Of a DNA stretch of 24,763 nt, positions 1-5,644 are shown piece by piece. Position 1 is the stretch's first letter. Every line of letters begins with the position of its first letter. Below the pieces are notes generated by a model. That model did no database searches, was not told the DNA's origin, and worked only from the letters and a program-made list of their open reading frames with translations. The position numbers and the translations under genes were made by a program. This stretch comes from Bacteroidaceae bacterium (GTDB lineage Bacteria > Bacteroidota > Bacteroidia > Bacteroidales > Bacteroidaceae): NCBI GenBank assembly GCA_017628775.1, contig JAGBYN010000091.1, positions 1-24,763 of the forward strand, read 5' to 3'.

Positions 1-1034
1 TTATTGAAGAAAGCCATTGTTTCAGGAATAGGTGTTGCTGTCAATCCTATCAACTTGGCAGTATCGAAATATTCAAGAACCTTTCGCCAATTGCCATAAA
101 TAGAACGGTGACACTCATCAATAATGATAAGGTCAAAGAAATCATGGGGCAAATTAGGATTTTCAGGAAGTACAACTTCGCTTGTGGTGTTGTCTGCGTC
201 ATCATCGTCCGTATCAGTTATATCTTCCCCTTTCAATAAAGAGAAAAGACGCTGAATAGTCGATATAACCACATTACTATCACTTGGTATTTTAGCAGAT
301 TTCAAACGATTGACAGAATATATAGTGTTGAATGCATCTCCATTCTCCGTTAAGCGGAATGTACCAAATTCACCCTCTGCCTGCTTACCAAGATTATTTC
401 GGTCAACCAAGAAAAGCACACGACGCATCTTGGTATATGCCAACATTCGATAAGAAGCCAAACATGCCGTGTAGGTCTTACCTGCTCCTGTAGCTAACAC
501 CATCAATGCTCTATTCTGCCCATTACGGAAGCTCTTATCCAATCCATTTATAGCTTCGTATTGGCATGCACGCAAACCTTTTGGATTCAATGTGGGCAAT
601 CCTGCATAAGGGTCTTCAATACCAAGCAGCTCTGCCAACTTTTTAGGTTTATGCATGACAGAAATTTCTTCGTAGGTAGAATCTTTCTGTCTATAATCCC
701 TGCAATAATGATGCTTGCCGTTAGACGTATATATGAAGGGAAGAGGCTTTTGGTAAGCCGTATAATAAGAAGGAACACCTCTAGCATATCCTTCTGCTTG
801 CTCGCATACAATTTGCTGCGCAACATCTATTTCTTCGCGCTTTGCTTCTAAAACGCCAACAGCCATTCCATTGATGAATAGGAAATAGTCAGCCTCTTTA
901 TTTCCTATCAACAATGCTTCTCTAACCGCAACCGCATTACTATCAGCTTCAAACTCATCACGATTGATAACTTTCCAACCGGCTTCTGTTAGCCATTGAT
1001 CTATTTTCACTCTTGCTTTTTCTTCTGGCTTCAT
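1..1034 (-). CDS. hsdR: Type I restriction enzyme subunit R (HsdR), N-terminal part, cut by window edge
   Basis: Motor and nuclease subunit of a type I restriction-modification system: it translocates DNA using ATP and cleaves unmodified DNA. Reading the minus strand from ATG 1034 gives 344 uninterrupted residues before the window ends. The N-terminal nuclease domain is visible (D49 followed by the E63-A-K65 triad in VGVLEAK). The SF2 helicase part follows, with Walker A ATGAGKT at 181-187, the DEAH-type box DECH at 306-309 and motif III LTATP at 331-335. HsdR proteins are usually about 800-1100 aa, so roughly the C-terminal two thirds lie outside. The start is chosen from an AAAGGATAG-like site just upstream; the frame is open further back but offers no better ATG. 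It lies 81 nt downstream of an XRE gene on the same strand. HsdM and HsdS are not in the window. The family assignment is firm; the activity of the whole system is unknown. Confidence 0.93.
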   Translation of the reverse strand, partial: MKPEEKARVKIDQWLTEAGWKVINRDEFEADSNAVAVREALLIGNKEADYFLFINGMAVGVLEAKREEIDVAQQIVCEQAEGYARGVPSYYTAYQKPLPFIYTSNGKHHYCRDYRQKDSTYEEISVMHKPKKLAELLGIEDPYAGLPTLNPKGLRACQYEAINGLDKSFRNGQNRALMVLATGAGKTYTACLASYRMLAYTKMRRVLFLVDRNNLGKQAEGEFGTFRLTENGDAFNTIYSVNRLKSAKIPSDSNVVISTIQRLFSLLKGEDITDTDDDDADNTTSEVVLPENPNLPHDFFDLIIIDECHRSIYGNWRKVLEYFDTAKLIGLTATPIPETMAFFN

Positions 1035-1115
1035 ATGTCTATCCTTTCGCAGATAATTCCGTATTATCAGAAGTTCCGTTATATAAAATACAAGTCTAAT
1101 ATTCGTTCGTCAGAA

Positions 1116-1322
1116 TCACTGACGTTCGTCTTCATCCGTTATTAAATCTTTTAAGTCAACTTGGAGAATCCTGGATATAGCCAAGAGTGTTTCCAAATCT
1201 GGTTGGTATCTATTACAAGCATAGCTGTTAATTGTACTAAAACTTTTGCCGACTTGCTTTGCAAGCCACGTTTGGGATATTCCTTTTTGATCAAGAACGA
1301 TTTTTATTCGATTCAATTTCAT
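1116..1322 (-). CDS. XRE-family helix-turn-helix regulator upstream of hsdR
   Basis: Small (68 aa) DNA-binding protein of the Cro/C1 (XRE) type. The helix-turn-helix is seen in the stretch around WLAKQVGKSFSTINSYACN, followed by the usual PDLETLLAISRILQVDLKDLI helix region. ATG 1322 is preferred because GGAG lies about 6 nt upstream and the protein then begins MKLNRIKIVLD, as in the family. A longer frame opening at 1466 adds 48 residues with no recognisable domain. It lies 81 nt upstream of hsdR on the same strand, so it is probably co-transcribed and may act as the controller that delays or limits restriction, as XRE C-proteins do in some restriction systems. That role is inferred from position. 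The C-terminus is acidic (TDEDERQ). Confidence 0.85.
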   Translation of the reverse strand: MKLNRIKIVLDQKGISQTWLAKQVGKSFSTINSYACNRYQPDLETLLAISRILQVDLKDLITDEDERQ

Positions 1323-1341
1323 ATTACTCCATATTTTGAAA

Positions 1342-1374
1342 CAAAAATAATTTAAATTTTGCGATAATCGAAAA
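1342..1374 (-). promoter_or_regulatory. Putative promoter of the XRE-hsdR operon
   Basis: On the minus strand a TATTTTTG -7 box (1342-1349 in plus coordinates) lies about 20 nt before the XRE start codon, with TTTTCG 19 nt further upstream as a weak -33 element. A 9-bp palindrome CGATAATCG (1362-1370) overlaps the -33 position and could be an operator for the XRE protein. The box fits the Bacteroidetes consensus; the operator is a guess. Confidence 0.45.
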
Positions 1375-1964
1375 AGCATGGCTGTAAAGTTCAAAAACAC
1401 ATGCAAAATAGGACGAATTTCAGTGCACTGATAGTAATTCGGATGACAACTATTAATTTTATACATCCTCTTTACTTTAATTTATCCACATTATATGTAT
1501 GCGAATGATAAAGAAAAGTTATATGTTTAAAGGTAAGGAAAAAGAACTGTATATTACTCCTTCCCTACCTTCTTATTATATATTTGCCAGCCAAAAGAAA
1601 AATATGATTTCTTTTGGCTTACTAAAATTATACGTTGTGACACCCAAGTGACATTATTTTCTTTTCGTGGCAAATTTACGCTCCATGAAAATACTTATAT
1701 ATCTTAATATAAAGACTATTGCAATTATGCTGTTACAACCTACAATATTGTAGCCTAATACCACAACCATCAGCTGGTATCTATACAAGGCCCATACTTA
1801 ATGCCACAACAGAAATAGCATTGGCTACATATCGTGAATCGTTCTTCTTAAACGACCCTCTCCTCAGTAGAAATAATGATTACGACGGAAGCCCGTATTT
1901 TGAATTTGTGAGATAATAATCAATCATTTATTGGCGAGAATTGATGGTATTATTTGTAAAACAT

Positions 1965-1990
1965 GTTTCCCGTGAGATTCTCACGGAAAC
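1965..1990. terminator. Hairpin upstream of the ATPase gene
   Basis: The arms GTTTCCCGTGAG (1965-1976) and CTCACGGAAAC (1980-1990) pair with one bulged C and a 3-nt loop. A T-rich run (CGATTTTTTATTCT) follows about 14 nt later, so terminator function on the plus strand is possible but not clear-cut. Confidence 0.4.
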
Positions 1991-2068
1991 CATTGCTATT
2001 CTCGATTTTTTATTCTAATTTTACATCCAAAAGATGTTTCATTCTTGTATTTTCAAAAAACATCCATT

Positions 2069-3400
2069 ATGATAGAATCGTTTATAGTAAAGAATTATAT
2101 GTCCTATAGGGATCAGGTGGAGTTGTCATTTCTAGCTTCAAAAAAGGAAAAGGCATCTACATTACCGCCTGAGTGGTATCAGGAGATTGACGGCAAGCGT
2201 ATCTTACGTTTGTTGCTTTGTGTTGGTCTAAATGGAACAGGAAAAACCAAAATGATAGAGGCGCTACAATATTTGCGTATGCTTGCTATTTACAAGCCCC
2301 AAAAACCTACAGATCATCCTGCATATAGACCATTCCTTTTGGATGAACAATCAAGATATGAGCCTTCAGAATTATCGCTAACTTACTATATTAACAATAT
2401 CTGCTATTATTATTACATTAAGATAAGCGAGAAACGTATAGAAGAAGAGATTCTAAAGCAGCAATCACCTAACGTTTTATTGTATCACCGTTTATACAAT
2501 GCTGATACAGACACTGTGGCTATCAAATTTGGTCCTGATAGTGATATTAGTAAGAGCACTCAACAGGCACTGAAGTTGACTGTAATTCAGAATTCGTCCG
2601 TTTTATCTGTTTTCGGTTCCTTAAACTTAGAAAGTCAATCATTAAAATCAAATTATGATTTTTTTGATAAGCACATCAGTTTGATTCGCAAATCTGCCAA
2701 TCAGAAAATTGCGGATAAATTAAAAACAGGTAATCTAGAGAGAGATTTACAAGTAAAAAGGATGTTGCTTCAACTATTAAAGGACGTAGGTACAAATGTT
2801 TGTGACTATGAAGTGGATGAGGTTACGTTTAATATCTCTGATATAGAAAAGAGTGTTCCTGAATTGCTACTTCACCAAATACAAAAAGAACATCCTGGTG
2901 GTCAAATCTCACAAAAAACATTAAGGCTCATACACTCTACTCCTTTAGGAAATAAAAGCCTTGATGATAGTTATGAGTCATTAGGCACGATGAACATCAT
3001 AAAGCTTCTTCTTGTCATGTATGATGTTGTGATTGGACGCAAGTGTTCATGTATTGATGAAATTGAATATGGTATCCACACCAAGGCTTTGGACTTTTTG
3101 CTCAAGATGTATCTTATGATAGCGGACAACTGCCAATTAGTGGTTGCAACTCACGATCTCTCGTTATTGAAGTCTAAAAATCTTAGAAGGGATGCTGTTA
3201 GAATGTTTGAGAAGGATGAGTATGGTGTGACCCAAATCAAACGTATGTATGTACATAACACTTTGAATTTCGCTAATGTGTATGAAAAGATTTTGGATGA
3301 ACAACTTGGTCTTATGGCAGAGAGTCTTGATTCGCTTAGTAAATACAAGGAATTAATACAAACTTTTTACGACAAATTCGAAAGCAAAAAGCGTGAATAG
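2069..3400 (+). CDS. AAA15-type ATP-binding protein (ABC/SMC-like ATPase, probable defence gene)
   Basis: ATPase of 443 aa of the broad AAA15/AAA21 group (COG1106-like), which is common in phage-defence and abortive-infection loci. It opens with the family's usual MIESFIVKNYMSY. Walker A GLNGTGKT lies at 53-60, a signature-like SLGT segment precedes Walker B, Walker B with catalytic acids D330-E331 sits in CSCIDEIEYG, and the switch histidine H362 lies in ATHD. The middle 90-290 is the helical insertion typical of these proteins. The ATG at 2069 is preferred over an in-frame TTG at 2045 because it gives the conserved N-terminus; no clear Shine-Dalgarno site supports either. No TOPRIM domain is present and no RloB-type partner follows, so its effector is not evident. 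A large hairpin follows and separates it from the next group of genes. The exact role is unknown. Confidence 0.85.
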   Translation: MIESFIVKNYMSYRDQVELSFLASKKEKASTLPPEWYQEIDGKRILRLLLCVGLNGTGKTKMIEALQYLRMLAIYKPQKPTDHPAYRPFLLDEQSRYEPSELSLTYYINNICYYYYIKISEKRIEEEILKQQSPNVLLYHRLYNADTDTVAIKFGPDSDISKSTQQALKLTVIQNSSVLSVFGSLNLESQSLKSNYDFFDKHISLIRKSANQKIADKLKTGNLERDLQVKRMLLQLLKDVGTNVCDYEVDEVTFNISDIEKSVPELLLHQIQKEHPGGQISQKTLRLIHSTPLGNKSLDDSYESLGTMNIIKLLLVMYDVVIGRKCSCIDEIEYGIHTKALDFLLKMYLMIADNCQLVVATHDLSLLKSKNLRRDAVRMFEKDEYGVTQIKRMYVHNTLNFANVYEKILDEQLGLMAESLDSLSKYKELIQTFYDKFESKKRE

Positions 3401-3434
3401 TTAACGCATTACTTGAACGTTTACACTATTTTTA

Positions 3435-3489
3435 ACCCATTTCATAAAATTATCCGTGGTTTTTTCACGGATAATTTTATGAAATGGGT
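3435..3489. repeat. 24-bp perfect inverted repeat (hairpin) between ATPase and HNH genes
   Basis: The left arm 3435-3458 and right arm 3466-3489 are exact reverse complements over 24 bp, starting ACCCATTTCATAAAATTATC, with a 7-nt loop (GTTTTTT). It begins 34 nt after the ATPase stop and so probably ends that transcript. The right arm also covers the expected -33 position of the next promoter (-7 box at 3499-3506). It could therefore be both a terminator and an operator. Confidence 0.85.
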
Positions 3490-3506
3490 ATTAATTTGTA
3501 TCTTTG
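3471..3506 (+). promoter_or_regulatory. Promoter of the HNH-protease group
   Basis: TATCTTTG at 3499-3506 is a perfect match to the Bacteroidetes -7 box TAnnTTTG. The -33 region (about 3475-3480, TTTTATG) is only partly conserved and lies inside the 24-bp inverted repeat. Transcription would begin near 3513 and leave a leader of about 110 nt before the ATG at 3625. Confidence 0.7.
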
Positions 3507-3512
3507 CACCTG

Positions 3513-3619
3513 GAGTTCATACTAAGACCCCGGGTAGGACCGGTTGAACGTCCCCAAGGCTTATGAAGCAAAAAATACTTTTTAAAACAGAGTGTTCAAT
3601 TATTAAGGCAGAAAGGAGG
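3513..3619 (+). promoter_or_regulatory. Long GC-rich 5' leader with strong Shine-Dalgarno site
   Basis: The first part of the leader (3525-3560) is much more GC-rich than its surroundings and can fold: GGAC/GTCC around CGGTTGAAC, and GTTCA pairing with TGAAC. It ends with AAAGGAGG (3612-3619), 5 nt before the ATG. So strong a ribosome binding site is unusual in Bacteroidetes, and it fixes the start of the HNH gene. I do not recognise a known riboswitch. Confidence 0.4.
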
Positions 3620-3624
3620 CATTC

Positions 3625-3900
3625 ATGACAAAAGTAAAGAATGTATCAGGATCAAGCAGATTTGCAGTGCCCAATGGTTATTCATCTTGGCTAGATTATT
3701 GGGAGAAACAGACTGGCACAAAAAAATATACTTGTGGTGCCAGTGGTTGTAGCAACAGTGATTTGGTTGGTGCTCACGTTCAGAAAGCAAACAGCAGTGA
3801 CAAGAGTTGGTATATTACCCCACTCTGCAAAGCTTGTAATCAGAGAACGGATGAGTTTGATGTGTTCTGGGATCTTGTTCCCGTTCCATCAAATCTTTAA
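3625..3900 (+). CDS. Small HNH-like zinc-binding protein
   Basis: Protein of 91 aa with a zinc-ribbon/HNH-like pattern: C37-x4-C42, then H51 in the GAHV segment (the position of the DHI histidine), then C68-x2-C71-N72 in PLCKACN. This is the Cys-rich HNH arrangement (C..C, H, LC..CN). The usual central Asn is not obvious (WYITPLC), so nuclease activity is uncertain and it may instead be a structural or DNA-binding finger. The N-terminus (SRFAVPNGYSSWLDYWEK) is a separate conserved-looking block. The ATG at 3625 has a near-perfect AAAGGAGG site 5 nt upstream. It is the first gene after a clear promoter, and a serine protease gene follows after 71 nt that hold a 30-nt hairpin. Family name not known to me; the HNH reading is moderately sure. 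Confidence 0.7.
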   Translation: MTKVKNVSGSSRFAVPNGYSSWLDYWEKQTGTKKYTCGASGCSNSDLVGAHVQKANSSDKSWYITPLCKACNQRTDEFDVFWDLVPVPSNL

Positions 3901-3908
3901 TATGTCAC

Positions 3909-3938
3909 TCTGCAGCTTACCTTAAGGTAGTCTGCAGA
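3909..3938 (+). other. Intercistronic hairpin between HNH and protease genes
   Basis: TCTGCAG (3909-3915) pairs with CTGCAGA (3932-3938). Between them lies the 12-bp palindrome TACCTTAAGGTA (3918-3929), so nearly all 30 nt can form one stem with a single mismatch and a G-T wobble. No T-tract follows, so an mRNA processing or stability element, or a protein-binding palindrome, is more likely than a full terminator. Confidence 0.5.
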
Positions 3939-3971
3939 ACCGTTTAATTAATCTTCAATTATTATCATAAT

Positions 3972-4871
3972 ATGTTTGTAAAAGGTATAGAAATAGCAAC
4001 AAATTATACAAGACCGATTCGTTCGATTCTTCGTAATTATGGCAGTAACGAAGTTTTTCCTGGATGTTCCACATGCATTATCATTAATGACCAAGGCTGG
4101 TTGTTGACATGCAAACATGTGACAGAAGGACTTATCAAACCTGCAGATGTAATTAACAACAAATATGCTCAATTTAAGGCTGATTTTGCAGGACTACCTA
4201 CTATGTCTGCCAATAAGAAAAGAAAGGCTATTGCCATGCTTGAGCAGAAATATGGGTACTCTAAAAGTATTCCTTGTACTATTCAAATAAAAAACTCCTT
4301 TGATAATGTCGTTGATTCTTTTACATCAATTAATGTCATTGAATGTAGTTACGCTGATTTAGCTCTTGTTAAAATTGAAGGCTTTAATCAACTGTTTTGT
4401 AATAGCTTCCCTGTATTCAAGGATAATCCCACAGATTTAAAACAAGGATTATCCCTTTGCAGATTGGGATTTCCGTATCCTGAGTTTACAAATTTCCAGT
4501 ATAATTCTATTACAGATGATATTGAATGGACGACAACGGGCAATCCCAACTCGCCGCTATTTCCTATTGATGGCATAATTACAAGACATGTTGCTGAAAA
4601 CGGGCAGATAACAGGCTTAGAGTTGAGTACTCCGGGGTTGAAAGGGCAGAGTGGAGGACCGCTGTTTGACAAGCAAGGAGTTATATGTGGCTTGCAGTCA
4701 TCTACAGTTTCGCTCCCCCTTGGTTTTGATCAAGTAAACAGGGAAATCATGATAGATGGTAAAACAAAGAAGGTATCAAATCATCCGTTCTTGCATCTTG
4801 GTAGGTGTGTACATGTGGATGTTATAAAAAAATTCCTTGATGAGCAAGGGATTAAATATCAGAGAGGATAA
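3972..4871 (+). CDS. Trypsin-like serine protease, cytoplasmic (S1/trypsin_2 fold)
   Basis: Serine protease of 299 aa with a complete chymotrypsin-fold triad: H49 in LLTCKHV, D129 in YADLALVKI and S227 in GLKGQSGGPLFD. The order and spacing match the trypsin_2 / S1C group. There is no signal peptide, no transmembrane segment and no PDZ domain, so it differs from periplasmic DegP/HtrA proteases and should act in the cytoplasm. A Lys-rich insertion lies between His and Asp (about 60-115). The ATG at 3972 lacks a clear Shine-Dalgarno site, as is common here. It follows the HNH-like gene by 71 nt on the same strand and is probably expressed from the same promoter. Trypsin-like domains occur as effectors in several antiphage systems, so a defence protease is plausible; its substrate is unknown. 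Confidence 0.85.
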   Translation: MFVKGIEIATNYTRPIRSILRNYGSNEVFPGCSTCIIINDQGWLLTCKHVTEGLIKPADVINNKYAQFKADFAGLPTMSANKKRKAIAMLEQKYGYSKSIPCTIQIKNSFDNVVDSFTSINVIECSYADLALVKIEGFNQLFCNSFPVFKDNPTDLKQGLSLCRLGFPYPEFTNFQYNSITDDIEWTTTGNPNSPLFPIDGIITRHVAENGQITGLELSTPGLKGQSGGPLFDKQGVICGLQSSTVSLPLGFDQVNREIMIDGKTKKVSNHPFLHLGRCVHVDVIKKFLDEQGIKYQRG

Positions 4872-4940
4872 AGTCGAAATGTATAACGGTTGCCTGAAAC
4901 ATGCAGCCAATTAAGAATCCCCGCCACAGGACGGGCAAAA

Positions 4941-5081
4941 ATGATTATGGCAAAGGATAGCGAAGGCCGTAAATTCAATCGTATTCCTGAATATGATCGT
5001 GTCCAGAATGGCAAAACCATTCATGTGTCTGCTCATGTCAGAAGCAATCGAAGCGATTGTAAAGGTCAAAAGAAAAAATGA
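4941..5081 (+). CDS. Small basic protein of unknown function
   Basis: Short frame of 46 aa from ATG 4941 (a second ATG follows at 4947), preceded by an AGGACGG-like site 5-11 nt upstream. The frame is open further back to a TTG at 4890, giving 63 aa. The protein is strongly basic and hydrophilic (IPEYDRVQNGKTIHVSAHV, then RSNRSD and a GQKKK tail). It resembles short 'VNGK..VS.HVRSNRSD' proteins that I associate with accessory DNA, but I cannot name a family. It begins 69 nt after the protease stop on the same strand, so it may be the third gene of that group. Its coding status needs homologues. Confidence 0.5.
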   Translation: MIMAKDSEGRKFNRIPEYDRVQNGKTIHVSAHVRSNRSDCKGQKKK

Positions 5082-5209
5082 TTGCAACTTCTTTAAGGAT
5101 TGTGCCATGGCGATGTGAATCGTTATGGCATTTTTTCTCTTTATTCATTGGTTAGTTCCACCGAGACTCAGCGACTATCTATGACCGAAAAGAGGAGACT
5201 AAAACAAAA

Positions 5210-5230
5210 TGTTTACGCATTGTTTACGCA
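5210..5230. repeat. Two direct copies of TGTTTACGCA near the tRNA 3' end
   Basis: TGTTTACGCA occurs at 5210-5219 and again at 5221-5230, an 11-nt period (about one helical turn), 51 bp from the 3' end of tRNA-Met on the island side. Short direct repeats in this position could be arm-type integrase binding sites of an integrated element. The sequence shows the repeat; the role is inferred. Confidence 0.4.
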
Positions 5231-5241
5231 GATAAAGAAAA

Positions 5242-5276
5242 AAGCAGTTACGAAATTTCGTAACTGCTTGATTTTT
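5242..5276. terminator. Perfect 28-bp palindrome, bidirectional terminator of tRNA-Met
   Basis: AAGCAGTTACGAAA (5242-5255) is followed directly by its exact reverse complement (5256-5269). Read on the minus strand, it begins 12 nt after the tRNA-Met 3' end and is followed by a run of Ts, a good intrinsic terminator for the tRNA. On the plus strand it is followed by GATTTTT and could also end the island transcript. Confidence 0.8.
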
Positions 5277-5280
5277 AATG

Positions 5281-5354
5281 TGGGCCAGCCTGGGCTTGAA
5301 CCAGGGACCTCCAGATTATGAGTCTGTTGCTCTAACCAACTGAGCTACAAGCCC
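5281..5354 (-). tRNA. tRNA with CAU anticodon (tRNA-Met, elongator; tRNA-Ile2 not excluded)
   Basis: The minus strand reads GGGCTTG, D-arm GCTCAGTTGGTTAGAGC, anticodon loop CTCATAA (CAT), variable AGGTC, T-arm CCTGG-TTCAAGC-CCAGG and the 3' acceptor strand CTGGCCC with discriminator A. CCA is not encoded. The acceptor stem has one U-U mismatch (6-67) and a G-U (5-68), and the 27-43 pair is A-G. The CAU anticodon also fits tRNA-Ile2, which carries lysidine; the sequence alone does not separate them. A promoter lies 29 nt upstream and a terminator immediately downstream, so it is a single-gene unit. Its 3' end faces the accessory region. Confidence 0.92.
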
Positions 5355-5383
5355 GAGAGAAGATTCTCCCTTGAAATCGGGTG

Positions 5384-5414
5384 CAAAGGTAAGTTTTTTT
5401 ACGTTATCAGCAAA
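5384..5414 (-). promoter_or_regulatory. Promoter of tRNA-Met
   Basis: On the minus strand TTTG (5411-5414) and TACCTTTG (5384-5391) are separated by 19 nt, a canonical Bacteroidetes -33/-7 pair, ending about 30 nt before the mature tRNA 5' end. Confidence 0.85.
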
Positions 5415-5531
5415 ATATTTTTTTAAAAACGTTATTCAAACTTGTACAATACGTTTGCAAAAATATGTTTGCAGCACATTGCCCTTTTTATTTTCATGGC
5501 AAATCTATCAGCGGTCCCTACAGAAAAAACG

Positions 5532-5574
5532 TAAACTTGCGCGCCTGTGAATCAAAATGAAAACCGTAAATTTG
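5532..5574 (+). promoter_or_regulatory. Possible tandem -7 boxes upstream of the acyltransferase
   Basis: TAAACTTG (5532-5539) and TAAATTTG (5567-5574) both match TAnnTTTG closely and sit in similar contexts (CGTAAACTTGCGC and CGTAAATTTGCGC), 35 nt apart. The second lies about 70 nt before the ATG at 5645. The rest of 5355-5644 shows nothing else that I can name. Confidence 0.45.
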
Positions 5575-5644
5575 CGCTCTTAACAATGAAACGAACGCCA
5601 TAAGCGCACCTGTTGCGCACGAAGATTCGATAATACAAATTGGA

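Larger units (their letters stand above)
1323..2044. other. Gene-poor AT-rich stretch with several hairpins
   Basis: No convincing gene lies between the XRE regulator and the ATPase. The stretch contains a 10-bp palindrome CAGTGCACTG (1421-1430), an imperfect hairpin (arms 1530-1540 and 1561-1571), a 12-bp perfect hairpin (arms 1589-1600 and 1608-1619), a 14-bp perfect palindrome CTACAATATTGTAG (1740-1753) and a terminator-like hairpin at 1965-1990. A 48-codon open stretch ending at 1916 reads like ordinary protein (SAGIYTRPILNATTE...) but has no credible start codon and could be a gene remnant. I recognise no family for it. Confidence 0.5.

Noticed and set aside
1323..1466. 48-residue N-terminal extension of the XRE protein
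   Set aside because: No domain, unusual composition, and a better ATG with GGAG lies at 1322 where the HTH family normally begins.
1719..1916. 65-codon open frame in the gap before the ATPase
   Set aside because: Its ATG lacks a ribosome site, the first 16 residues look random and no family is recognisable. Kept only as a possible remnant in the description of the gap.
3972..4871. DegP/HtrA periplasmic protease
   Set aside because: No signal peptide, no PDZ domain and a long insertion between His and Asp; it fits a cytoplasmic trypsin_2-type protein instead.
5100..5321. 73-codon frame running into the tRNA-Met gene
   Set aside because: It crosses the terminator palindrome and reads the antisense strand of the tRNA (ending PGLEPGTSRL, a classic tRNA-antisense translation artefact).
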